Below, in pieces: positions 1 through 7,193 of a stretch of DNA of 18,189 nt; position 1 is the stretch's first letter; every line of letters begins with the position of its first letter. A model generated the notes under the pieces. The model was not told the origin of the DNA and made no database searches. It saw only the letters and a list, made by a program, of their open reading frames with translations. The position numbers were made by a program, and so were the translations under genes. The stretch is from Deltaproteobacteria bacterium (GTDB lineage Bacteria > Desulfobacterota > Desulfobacteria > Desulfobacterales > ETH-SRB1). The stretch lies in the NCBI GenBank assembly GCA_019314185.1, contig JAFCZU010000076.1:1-18189 (forward strand), in the 5' to 3' direction.

Positions 1-29
1 AATTAAATTTGAAAAGGTCTGAAACTCAC

Positions 30-158
30 GCAATAAGTGCCCCTAAAGAAAAAACAGCATACAAAAACATAACAAAACTGCTTTTGTAAGTTGAAATTAA
101 TAAATAATACCAAAAATCATCTTATGATCGGCTGTTTTTTCTTAAGGCTCACTAATGC
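30..158. repeat. MITE-like palindromic element with imperfect terminal inverted repeats
   Basis: A perfect 13-bp inverted repeat (AAGAAAAAACAGC at 46-58, complement at 131-143) sits inside longer imperfect arms. 30-58 matches the reverse complement of 131-158 with a few mismatches and small gaps. The element is about 129 bp, has no ORF of its own, and borders the cas6-like scrap. Size and architecture resemble a non-autonomous miniature element, but no flanking target duplication is clear. It could also be only a long hairpin. The rest of 1-190 shows nothing I can call a gene. Confidence 0.5.
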
Positions 159-224
159 GTTCAAACAGTCAGCCATTTTCAAATTTAACTGCCTGTCCGC
201 TCCGCAGTGAAAATGAGTTTGTAA

Positions 225-419
225 ATTTCTGATGAAGGAAACATTCAAGAATATATCCCTCTTATTGAGTTCTGCTCAAAGACACATCTCGGGAAACAGA
301 CTTCGTTTGGACTGGGGAAAATCAAAGCAGCAGGGATGTCGATGCGATTCATGCAATTACAACCAAACACACGGTACGGCATCATGATAGACAGGAATAA
401 AAACGAAATTGTTTTGTAA
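225..419 (+). pseudogene. C-terminal remnant of a Cas6-type CRISPR RNA endoribonuclease
   Basis: Reading the plus strand in the frame ending at the TAA of 417-419 gives about 64 codons with no plausible start and a stop just upstream at 222-224. The peptide carries YIPLIEF followed by HLGKQTSFGLGKI. This matches the glycine-rich loop near the C-terminus of Cas6 RAMP proteins, typically a pattern like HxGKxTxFGLGk, preceded by a leucine-rich helix ending in GE/EF. The codons just before the stop (RSAVKMSL) vaguely resemble the preceding RxSxRxxxK segment, suggesting an internal deletion. Known of the family: Cas6 processes pre-crRNA. Inferred: a dead leftover of a CRISPR locus. There is no repeat array in the window. 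The main alternative is chance similarity in a short peptide. Confidence 0.55.
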
Positions 420-426
420 AAAGACC

Positions 427-455
427 TTGACACATTAAGCATTATCAATTATTGA
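427..455 (+). promoter_or_regulatory. Candidate sigma-70 promoter of the AAA ATPase gene
   Basis: A perfect -35 hexamer TTGACA lies at 427-432, followed after 17 bp by a weak -10 TATTGA at 450-455. It lies 36 bp before the start codon of the ATPase gene. The -10 is poor, so the call rests on the -35, the spacing and the position. Confidence 0.4.
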
Positions 456-473
456 ACTACAATAATTGATAAT
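441..473. promoter_or_regulatory. Perfect 13-bp palindrome, probable operator
   Basis: ATTATCAATTATT at 441-453 and its exact reverse complement at 461-473 flank the 7-nt spacer GAACTAC. The arms overlap the spacer and -10 of the candidate promoter and end 17 bp before the ATPase start codon. This is a typical place for a dimeric repressor to bind. The arms are nearly all A/T and no T-run follows, so it is a poor intrinsic terminator. The regulator is unknown. Confidence 0.5.
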
Positions 474-490
474 CAATGAAATGAGGCGCT

Positions 491-1561
491 ATGGCTAATC
501 CATTCACATTGCGGGTTATTCCTCCCGGTTTTCCTTTTTGCAATCGGGCTGTCGAGCTTAAAGAGCTATGTTCCCATGCAGACAATAAAGCTAATGTTGT
601 TTTATTTTCGCCCCGACGCTACGGCAAAACTTCACTTATAAGAAGACTCCAGGCTGATTTGTCCGACAATGGTTTTTTTACGTTTTACATCGATTTTTTT
701 ATGGCGACTTCTGAAAATGAAATCGCCCGGCGTATTTCCCAAAGTATATATTCTGTCTTGCATAAGCGCGAATCCCTTTTGAACAAAGGCGTTCGTTTTC
801 TAAAAACATTTAAGACCTTTCGCCCGGTTTTTAAACCTCCAGGTATCGACCTTATTGATAATATAATGGAAGAACTGGGAATATTTATTCGCAAAGAATC
901 AATAAATGCCCATATTGTTTTTGATGAATTCCAGGAAATCAGCGAATTGAAAAAATCATCCATAGAAGGGGTACTGAGAAGACACATTCAGGAGCAACAG
1001 GCATCCTATTTTTTTGTGGGTAGCCGACGGAGAATTCTTCTCGATATGTTCAACAAAAAAAACCGGCCATTTTATCAAAGCGCAATAATGTATCCTTTAA
1101 AACCTCTACCTGATAAGGAACTCGTTTCATTTCTGGTTGAAAGATTTAAGGATGGCGGGAAAAGTTGTTCCATTCGTGCCGCTGAAAAAATTTCGGGAAA
1201 GGTTTTGCAATATCCTTACTATGCACAGGCCCTGGCATATAACATATTCGAAATTTCCGGAGATACCGTCTCGGAAGATGATATTCAGTCCGGTTTTAAC
1301 AACATGCTGGCCTCGGAGAGATACGGCTACGAAGCTGCTGTCCAAGGCCTGACCGGGCCCCAGATCGCTCTGCTGAAAGCGCTTGCCGTTGATCCTGTCT
1401 CAAAAATTCTCTCTACTGAATATATGAATCGCTACAGGCTGTCTGCCGGCGGAATTCAATACGCCCGCAACAAACTGGAAAAACTGGATCTAATAGAGAA
1501 ACACAACAATATCTGGAAAATAGTCGATCCGGTCTTCGGCTGCTGGCTGGTCGGGCATTAA
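491..1561 (+). CDS. AAA ATPase, archaeal ATPase_2-like, with C-terminal winged helix
   Basis: A 356-residue protein. The Walker A region is SPRRYGKTSL (residues 40-49), the PRRYGKT form typical of the archaeal-type ATPase_2/AAA STAND-like family. Walker B is IVFDEFQ (142-148), with a conserved glutamine after DE. A sensor-like segment FFVGSRR lies near 174-180. The last about 70 residues look like a winged helix (LLKALAV... GIQYARNKLEKLDLIEK), as in this family. The ATG is preceded by GAGG five bases upstream. Function is not established. Relatives are commonly found in mobile or accessory regions, and the surroundings here are full of decayed genes. A palindromic operator-like site lies over its promoter, so expression is likely controlled. 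Unlike its neighbours the gene is intact. Confidence 0.85.
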   Translation: MANPFTLRVIPPGFPFCNRAVELKELCSHADNKANVVLFSPRRYGKTSLIRRLQADLSDNGFFTFYIDFFMATSENEIARRISQSIYSVLHKRESLLNKGVRFLKTFKTFRPVFKPPGIDLIDNIMEELGIFIRKESINAHIVFDEFQEISELKKSSIEGVLRRHIQEQQASYFFVGSRRRILLDMFNKKNRPFYQSAIMYPLKPLPDKELVSFLVERFKDGGKSCSIRAAEKISGKVLQYPYYAQALAYNIFEISGDTVSEDDIQSGFNNMLASERYGYEAAVQGLTGPQIALLKALAVDPVSKILSTEYMNRYRLSAGGIQYARNKLEKLDLIEKHNNIWKIVDPVFGCWLVGH

Positions 1562-1562
1562 T

Positions 1563-1775
1563 GATAAAGAACTTGATATCAATATAGCTGCTGAAAGGAG
1601 CGTCCGGTTGAAAGAGAGCGGGGTTGAATGCTCTATTGATCAGCATACAATAAACATACGCATCGGCCAGAGAAAAGAAAAAGGCAGCAAACCGGATTAT
1701 GGCAACTTTGCTTTTGAGCTAAGGGGAAAAGACCTGAAACATTTTCCAGTTCTGTTTAGATTTGACGATGTTTAG
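1563..1775 (+). pseudogene. Unrecognised ORF fragment broken by a tandem duplication
   Basis: Directly after the ATPase stop, an open frame of about 70 codons without an ATG runs to the TAG at 1773-1775. A TTG at 1608 with AAAGGAG about 7 nt upstream is a possible but unconvincing start. The peptide is hydrophilic (it includes YGNFAFELRGKDL and ends HFPVLFRFDDV) and I do not recognise it. The stop lies inside the second copy of a 16-bp tandem duplication. If one copy is removed the frame continues for about 12 further codons before a TGA. It may be the tail of a decayed gene that once followed the ATPase. Nothing else is visible in 1786-1963. Confidence 0.3.
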
Positions 1776-1785
1776 ATTTGACGAC
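1754..1785. repeat. 16-bp tandem duplication
   Basis: GTTTAGATTTGACGAT (1754-1769) is repeated at 1770-1785 with only the last base changed to C. As 16 is not a multiple of three, the duplication shifts the frame of the ORF fragment and creates its TAG stop. Confidence 0.9.
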
Positions 1786-1963
1786 AACTTCAAGTTTTCA
1801 GGGTTGACGATACTGAGATGAACAAATGGTGGATTTGAACATGATTTGTGCAAGGAATAGGATTTTTGCAGAGCCTCTCCTCCTGCAAGTTTACAAAGTT
1901 GCCAACGTCCCCCTGGATAATTTAATGCTGACTAAGCATTGATGTGAGCATTATCAAATCCAT

Positions 1964-2773
1964 TTACTCTTTATCTCTTGTTTTTTCCCAAAAATAACGG
2001 GCATAACGTCCCTTTCCCGAAAGTTTGACTGATAACTCCTCTTTCATTAATTGTTTCATAATTCGAAAGACCTGATTTCTGTCCAAATAAGATATTTGAC
2101 GAATCTCTGCATTGGAGATACCGGCGTTGCCATGTTCAGATCTCTGCTTAAGGACACTTAGGATTCTTGTTTTTGCCGCATCCAAGTCAATCCGGGAATC
2201 CCATTCCATCCCATTCCAAATGCCCTGGGGTGGAAATACGTTTATGAAATTCCACCCTTAGCTTCCAGTATGTTCCCTTGCCAGTACCTCCCCGCTCAAG
2301 ATAATTCAGTTTTATTTCCATTTGATTTAAGCTTTCACGCGCTTCAATGTTCCTGCGCTGACTGATATGAGCGGCAGTTGCAGTGTCAATCTCAGGGTGG
2401 TCTAAAAGATAATGAAGAATCAGAAGTTGATCAATAGTAAGAACAACCCCCTTTTTACCCTCATTTGCCACAAATTCCCGGAACTCCGCAGAGTGATTTT
2501 CCGCTGTAAAAGAAACGGTTACACTCCCAGATTGCTGCGGTTGACAAGGCGAAGTCTTGTGAGTGCATCAACCAGTTGAGGGTTTCTGGATACAGGGCTG
2601 TGGTGGAGAATATTTTGAGAAGAAATTCCACAGATAAACCCGCCGGGACTATTGATTTCAATTCTATCCGGAAAATGTTCATTAGGTGGTCTCTGGAACT
2701 TGATTCTAAACGCGGCTGGAATCCAGAGGCCGTTTTTGCACACTCTGTGCGCTTTTGCCAATGACTTCCACAA
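1964..2773 (-). pseudogene. Frameshifted RecG-like / AlbA_2-type ATP-binding transcriptional regulator
   Basis: Three minus-strand frames give consecutive parts of one family of 'ATP-binding proteins' (AlbA_2 plus HATPase_c_4 plus winged helices). Segment A (about 2519-2700) carries DRIEINSPGG and SRNPQLVDALTRLRLVNRSN, the hallmark end of the HATPase_c_4 domain, and stops at 2519. Segment B (about 2187-2520) has LTIDQLLILHYLLDHPEID followed by TATAAHISQR, a winged helix, and is followed by ERGGTGKGTYWKL. Segment C (1964-2209) is a second winged helix (ISNAEIRQISYLDRNQVFRI). Between A and B the usual linker is missing, suggesting a deletion with a frame change. Between B and C a 10-bp tandem duplication shifts the frame, and removing it joins HLEWD to SRIDLD smoothly. 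The N-terminal AlbA_2 half is absent. No functional product is expected. Confidence 0.75.
2198..2217. repeat. 10-bp perfect tandem duplication causing a frameshift
   Basis: ATCCCATTCC occurs twice back to back (2198-2207 and 2208-2217). It lies exactly where the reading frame of the RecG-like pseudogene jumps. One copy removed restores a continuous winged-helix to winged-helix reading. Confidence 0.9.
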
Positions 2774-2785
2774 TCTGGGCGGGGG

Positions 2786-2926
2786 TATGTTGAAACAAAA
2801 GTTTTAAAACAGGCAGTGAGGAGAAACATTAAACATTTCTCTTCTGATTTCATGTTTGAACTTACAAAAGATGAGTTTCAAAACGACCTGGGAAAGGACG
2901 CGGGAGAGGAATGCCTAAACGGTTAG
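2786..2926 (+). pseudogene. ORF6N-domain (phage antirepressor-like) gene fragment
   Basis: The plus-strand frame ending at the TAG of 2924-2926 encodes YVETKVLKQAVRRNIKHF followed by SSDFMFELTKDEFQN. This is the core of the ORF6N domain, where the typical pattern is VETKVLNQAVKRNxxRFPxDFMFxLTxEE. The N-terminal start and everything after the LTKDEFQN segment (normally LRSQ... and the rest of the protein) are missing, and the frame ends after about 11 unrelated codons. ORF6N proteins are DNA-binding regulators of phages and other mobile elements. The fragment abuts the oppositely oriented RecG-like pseudogene on its left and overlaps the rlmN stop on its right, so it marks the edge of an eroded mobile region. 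Confidence 0.7.
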
Positions 2927-2935
2927 GTTTTTTTT
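2914..2935 (+). terminator. Short intrinsic terminator-like hairpin
   Basis: CCTAA-ACGG-TTAGG (2914-2927) is followed by eight T residues (2928-2935). On the plus strand this has the shape of an intrinsic terminator after the ORF6N fragment, and the rlmN stop codon lies within it on the other strand. The five-pair stem is short, so the function is uncertain. Confidence 0.4.
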
Positions 2936-3978
2936 AAAAAGCTGTCTTGCCTGGCTCTAAGCTGACCGCAGGCAGCTGAAATATCCTGTCCTTTGCTGTG
3001 GCGGATAATAACCGTGTAATTATTGCTCAGCAGGATTTCTCTGAAATCATTAATTGCGGATTCTGTCGGCCGCTTGAATGAACAGCCTTCATGTTCATTG
3101 AACGGTATCAGGTTGATTTTTGCCTTTATCGGTTCTAACAATTCTGCAAGGCGGTTTGCATCTTCAGGAAAGTCGTTAATTCCTTTTATAAGAATATATT
3201 CAAATGTGATTCTGCGGCGGGGCTGCAACTGATATTCGCGGCATGCATCAAGCAGTTTTTCAATGGGATACCTCCTGTTTATCGGCATCAGCATACTGCG
3301 GGTTTTATTATCTGTTGCGTTTAGTGATACCGCCAGATTAGCCTTTGTATCACAACCAAGACTGAGCAGCTTCGATACAATCCCGGCTGTAGAAACAGTA
3401 ACCTTCCGACTTGCAAAAGCAAGCCCCCACTGGTTGTCAGTAATAGTGTTTATCGCGCTGATTACATTCCGGTAATTTGCCAGCGGCTCACCCATTCCCA
3501 TAAATACGATATTTGTAAGATGTTCCGGCTCGATTTGATCATTTAGTATATCGCGCACTTGGGCAACAATTTCACCTTTTGTGAGATTCCGCGTAAAACC
3601 CTGTTTGGCGGTGAGGCAGAATTTGCACCCCTGAGCACAACCCACCTGGCTGGATATGCAGAGGGTATAACGATTTTTTCCAGGGATCAGAACACTCTCT
3701 ATAAATTGACCATCTTTTAGTTTAAAGAGATATTTTTTTGTGCCATCCTGTGAAATTTCAGTGCGGATTATTTCAAGTCGTTTTATGGTAAAATTAAGAG
3801 AAAGCAGTTCTCTGATCTCTTTTTTGATATCGGTCATCACGTCAAATGAGTCTGCCTGCCACTTATAAAGCCACTTAAGAATTTGTGACGCATGATAAGG
3901 CTTGACATTGTAACCTTCGAGCCACGAAATTAGCTGCTCGATATCAAGATCTATAATATTTGTTTTGCTTGATGCCAT
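2923..3978 (-). CDS. rlmN: Dual-specificity RNA methyltransferase RlmN (23S rRNA/tRNA adenine-C2)
   Basis: A 351-residue radical-SAM methyltransferase of normal length. It transfers a methyl group to C2 of A2503 in 23S rRNA and A37 of some tRNAs, using two SAM molecules. The [4Fe-4S] motif is CAQGCKFC (C114, C118, C121) within CISSQVGCAQGCKFC, and Cys107 occupies the place of the E. coli Cys118. The C-terminal methyl-carrier cysteine is C337 in SAACGQLRA. The radical-SAM/TIM-barrel region spans about residues 100-300 (GMGEPLANY and VSTAGI are recognisable), and an N-terminal helical domain precedes it. The ATG at 3978 has no clear Shine-Dalgarno sequence. It stands alone downstream of the RecA-like ATPase, about 170 bases away. 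Its 3' end overlaps the ORF6N scrap. Confidence 0.95.
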   Translation of the reverse strand: MASSKTNIIDLDIEQLISWLEGYNVKPYHASQILKWLYKWQADSFDVMTDIKKEIRELLSLNFTIKRLEIIRTEISQDGTKKYLFKLKDGQFIESVLIPGKNRYTLCISSQVGCAQGCKFCLTAKQGFTRNLTKGEIVAQVRDILNDQIEPEHLTNIVFMGMGEPLANYRNVISAINTITDNQWGLAFASRKVTVSTAGIVSKLLSLGCDTKANLAVSLNATDNKTRSMLMPINRRYPIEKLLDACREYQLQPRRRITFEYILIKGINDFPEDANRLAELLEPIKAKINLIPFNEHEGCSFKRPTESAINDFREILLSNNYTVIIRHSKGQDISAACGQLRARQDSFLKKT

Positions 3979-4152
3979 TAGATGTTATTTTGAATGGATA
4001 ACTGCTCAGATTATTAGCCTGAAGGCTGAAGGGTATTGATATCTTTACAACATCAAAAGCCGTGTCTGGGGATAGTTTGCTTGAATGGCTATGTTATTAT
4101 TAGATTTTGTGAGTCTTTTTACTAACGGCCTTCAGCCTATCCACCTAAGTAG

Positions 4153-4845
4153 TTACTGCTTTTTTATAAGCATAGTCGAAGGATCAAGGCATAGTTCTGA
4201 AAAATCCGAAGTAGATGGCGCTCCCTTTAAAGACAGCACATTAATTTCTTTACCCTTGGGCTGTAATTGGATAGCAACATCAAACAAATCGGAAACATTC
4301 GAAAAAGAGGCCGGCATACCATCAGAAGCAGATTCTTCGTGTCGATGTGTGCGTACGGCAAACCAGACTTGCAATGACAACTTCCTGGCAATGGCTTTCA
4401 GATCAGAAAGCGATTTTTGAGCAAATTCATCGAAAAGGAGACCATCAACAACAACTATTTGCGGGGAGAATATATTCTGTTCGGACAGGTCGGTCATTCT
4501 TTCTTCAAGAGTTGGCACACTAAAGCCTTCTGCCTTAAAAGTCATTATGAATCTATGCGGCAGCATGGTTTCCCAGAGCTGGCTTGGCTCCTTTATGTTG
4601 TATTGTTTTGCAAGATTGTTAAAAACCTCTTTATACCAGAGGCTGACTTTGTTTACCGGATCATTCAGGCTGACATGCAAAACATTTTTGTTTCTAACAA
4701 TGGCTCTTAATGCGAGTTGCACCAGAAAGGCTGTTTTACCTACACCGGCACGCGCAAGCACAGCTCCAAAACCACCTTCAGGAATTATGTCTTCGTTGTC
4801 ATATCCCATGGCTTTAAACGGGTTGTTAAGATCTACATTTAACAT
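4153..4845 (-). CDS. RecA/KaiC-like P-loop ATPase encoded next to fusA
   Basis: A 230-residue protein when started at the ATG of 4845, which has AGGAG seven bases upstream (4853-4857). The open frame reaches back to 4914 but would overlap fusA and add a lysine-rich tail with no ribosome site. Walker A is ARAGVGKTA (31-39). Walker B is QIVVVD (129-134), followed by GLLFDE. A segment NVLHVSLNDP (54-63) matches the strand after the P-loop of RecA/RadA/KaiC-type folds, and FAVRTHR (162-168) could be the sensor strand. There is no zinc finger or Lon-like domain, so it is not RadA/Sms. It is transcribed in the same direction as fusA with a 16-bp gap, suggesting co-expression with a translation factor. 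The exact function is unknown. Confidence 0.8.
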   Translation of the reverse strand: MLNVDLNNPFKAMGYDNEDIIPEGGFGAVLARAGVGKTAFLVQLALRAIVRNKNVLHVSLNDPVNKVSLWYKEVFNNLAKQYNIKEPSQLWETMLPHRFIMTFKAEGFSVPTLEERMTDLSEQNIFSPQIVVVDGLLFDEFAQKSLSDLKAIARKLSLQVWFAVRTHRHEESASDGMPASFSNVSDLFDVAIQLQPKGKEINVLSLKGAPSTSDFSELCLDPSTMLIKKQ

Positions 4846-4861
4846 AGTTAGACTCCTCTTT

Positions 4862-6949
4862 TTAGGCCTTACTCTTTTTTTCACTTTCTGCTTTTTTAAC
4901 CAACTCTTCAGCAACTGATTGCGGCACCTGTTTGTAACAACCTAGTTCCATAGTAAATTGAGCTTTACCCTGGGTTGATGATCTTAAGACAGTTGAAAAG
5001 CCGAACATTTCGGCTAACGGTACATTTGCTTCAATAACAGACTGGGTGCCTTCGTCCTGTGAACCTACAATCATCCCTCTTCGTTGATTTAAAAGCGACA
5101 TGGCGGCCCCCTGAAAATCGGTGGGAGTTTCGACAACAACTTTCATTATCGGCTCATGAATAACCGCTTTGGCTCTGGCGTATCCTTCCAGAAAAGCTCC
5201 ACGCGCAGCAGCCTGAAATGCCATTTCAGAAGAATCAACAGCATGTGATGCTCCGTCATTAATAGTGACCTTTACACCGCTGACAGGAAACCCCATTTTC
5301 GGGCCTTTTGCAAGGCATAGCCTGAAGCCTTTTTCACATGAGGAGATAAACTGGGTTGGAATTTTTCCTCCAACTATCTTATTCTCAAATATAAAATCTT
5401 CCTCTGTTACAGGTTCCATGTAACCTGCCACCCTGCCATACTGCCCGGCGCCGCCTGTTTGTTTTTTATGTATATAATTAAATTCGGCTTTCCTTGTAAT
5501 AGTTTCCCTGTAAGCCACACGGGGCCTGCCGGTTATAACTTCTGCGTCATATTCCCTGTGCATGCGTTCAACATATACTTCAAGGTGTAATTCCCCCATA
5601 CCCTGGATGATCGTGTCGTTGGTTTCATCGTCCACGTGTGTTCTGAAGGTAGGGTCTTCTTTCGTAAACCGGCCCAAAGCCTTGGACATGTTAATACGGG
5701 CTTTGTTGTCTTTTGGTACAATGGAAAGGGAAATCACAGGTTCCGGAATAAACATGGATGTCATGCTAACGTTAAGCCCCGGGCTTGTAAAGGTATCTCC
5801 TGAAGCACATTCGATGCCGAACAGCGCTCCGATATATCCTGCAGGTATTTTTTCAATATCCTCCATTTCGTCCGCATGCATTCGGACAAGCCTGCCGATC
5901 TTGACTTTTTTTCTGTTGCGTATGTTATATACAGTTGTTCCCTTGGCAATCGTGCCCTGATATACACGTATATATGTAAGCTGACCATACTGCCCCTCTT
6001 CCAGTTTAAAGGCAAGAGCCACAACAGGTTTTTGCGAATCACTTTCCAGTATAACAGACGTCTCATCGTTGTCCATGTCAAGGGCTTCGTTTTCCACATC
6101 AGACGGGCAGGGCAAAAATTTTGTGACAGCGTCAAGAAGAGGCTGGACACCCTTGTTTTTGTATGCTGATCCCATAAAAACAGCTGTCATTTTACGTGTA
6201 AGAGTTCCTTTTCGCACTGCATCGACAATCAGTTCTTCCGTTATTTCTTTTTCTTCAAGAATTGCATCTGTAAGTTCATCTGAATACATCGAAGCTGAAT
6301 CAATGAGCTCTTCCCGTCTATCCATTGCTTCGGCAAAGAGATTTTCAGGAATATCTTCAATACGAATATCCTCTCCGTTATCCCCATCAAAATAGAGAGC
6401 CTTCATGGATACAAGGTCGACAACACCTTCTAAATCAGCTTCAAGCCCGATGGGGATCTGCATTGCTACAGCATTGTGCCCCAGTTTTTCCTTAAGCTGG
6501 TCAATTACACGAAAAGGATTTGAACCGCTTCTGTCGCATTTGTTGATAAAAGCAATACATGGCACTTTATACCTTTTCATCTGCTGATCAACAGTGATCG
6601 ACTGGGATTGAACACCACCCACTGAGCATAAAACCAGTATGGCCCCATCAAGCACTCTGAGAGACCGTTCAACCTCGATTGTAAAATCAACATGGCCGGG
6701 CGTATCGATAATATTTATTTCATGGCCCTTCCATTCGCAATATGTTGCAGCAGAAGCTATTGTAATGCCGCGCTCCTTTTCAAGTTCCATGGAATCCATG
6801 GTAGCGCCGACGCCATCTTTTCCTTTAACGTCGTGGATAGCATATATCCGCTTTGTGTAAAACAGGATCCTTTCCGTAAGGGTGGTTTTGCCCGAATCTA
6901 TGTGAGCGCTGATTCCGATGTTTCTAAGCTTCTTTATGTCGTAACCCAT
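4862..6949 (-). CDS. fusA: Elongation factor G, mitochondrial-like (spd) EF-G1 type
   Basis: A 695-residue GTPase that drives tRNA-mRNA translocation on the ribosome. G motifs: AHIDSGKT (15-22), RGIT (60-63) in switch I, DTPGH (82-86) and NKCD (136-139). The remaining domains II-V are complete ([18 protein letters not shown] and QRRGMI are visible). [29 protein letters not shown] and [11 protein letters not shown] resemble mitochondrial EF-G1 and the spirochaete/planctomycete/delta-proteobacterial spdEFG1 clade rather than the common bacterial HIDAGKTTTTER form. Members of that clade act in translocation, with a separate EF-G2 handling recycling. The start at 6949 has AGGAAG upstream. No rpsL, rpsG or tuf is adjacent, so this is not the str operon copy. 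A RecA-like ATPase gene follows 16 bp downstream. Confidence 0.95.
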   Translation of the reverse strand: MGYDIKKLRNIGISAHIDSGKTTLTERILFYTKRIYAIHDVKGKDGVGATMDSMELEKERGITIASAATYCEWKGHEINIIDTPGHVDFTIEVERSLRVLDGAILVLCSVGGVQSQSITVDQQMKRYKVPCIAFINKCDRSGSNPFRVIDQLKEKLGHNAVAMQIPIGLEADLEGVVDLVSMKALYFDGDNGEDIRIEDIPENLFAEAMDRREELIDSASMYSDELTDAILEEKEITEELIVDAVRKGTLTRKMTAVFMGSAYKNKGVQPLLDAVTKFLPCPSDVENEALDMDNDETSVILESDSQKPVVALAFKLEEGQYGQLTYIRVYQGTIAKGTTVYNIRNRKKVKIGRLVRMHADEMEDIEKIPAGYIGALFGIECASGDTFTSPGLNVSMTSMFIPEPVISLSIVPKDNKARINMSKALGRFTKEDPTFRTHVDDETNDTIIQGMGELHLEVYVERMHREYDAEVITGRPRVAYRETITRKAEFNYIHKKQTGGAGQYGRVAGYMEPVTEEDFIFENKIVGGKIPTQFISSCEKGFRLCLAKGPKMGFPVSGVKVTINDGASHAVDSSEMAFQAAARGAFLEGYARAKAVIHEPIMKVVVETPTDFQGAAMSLLNQRRGMIVGSQDEGTQSVIEANVPLAEMFGFSTVLRSSTQGKAQFTMELGCYKQVPQSVAEELVKKAESEKKSKA

Positions 6950-6972
6950 AATCTTTTCTTCCTGTGATAAGT

Positions 6973-7014
6973 AAAAAACCCCTCATTCAGAATCTTAATC
7001 CAGACAGGGGTTTT
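6973..7014 (-). terminator. Inverted repeat upstream of fusA, possible terminator
   Basis: AAAACCCCT at 6975-6983 pairs with AGGGGTTTT at 7006-7014 across a 22-nt loop. Read on the minus strand, the second arm runs into six T residues. It would end transcription coming from pyrK and would also lie in the fusA leader. The long loop lowers confidence. The rest of 7015-7193 shows no ORF or structure. Confidence 0.45.
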
Positions 7015-7193
7015 AATGAAATTAAAAACAAATAATATATTTTATTTATTAATAGCTTGTCAAGCTATTTTAACCTGCGTTAAGCTCCCGGTTTTTATCT
7101 TGGCAATTAGCTGTTAGCTCCTGTTATTGCGGATGTTTATCAGCGATTCGTTTTTCACCCGTTGGATGAAATGTTTGACTAATGGCTAATCGC

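Noticed and set aside
245..448. 67-codon minus-strand ORF
   Set aside because: It is the antisense of the cas6-like remnant, with low-complexity hydrophobic content and no ribosome site.
2461..2853. 130-codon minus-strand ORF
   Set aside because: It is an out-of-frame reading of the RecG-like pseudogene; the family motifs lie in the other two frames.
4017..4140. Inverted GGCTGAAGG / CCTTCAGCC words upstream of rlmN
   Set aside because: Nine matching bases more than 100 bp apart with no further pairing; likely chance.
4846..4914. 23-residue N-terminal extension of the RecA-like ATPase
   Set aside because: It overlaps the fusA end, is lysine/arginine-rich from out-of-frame fusA codons, and the internal ATG at 4845 has a strong AGGAG.
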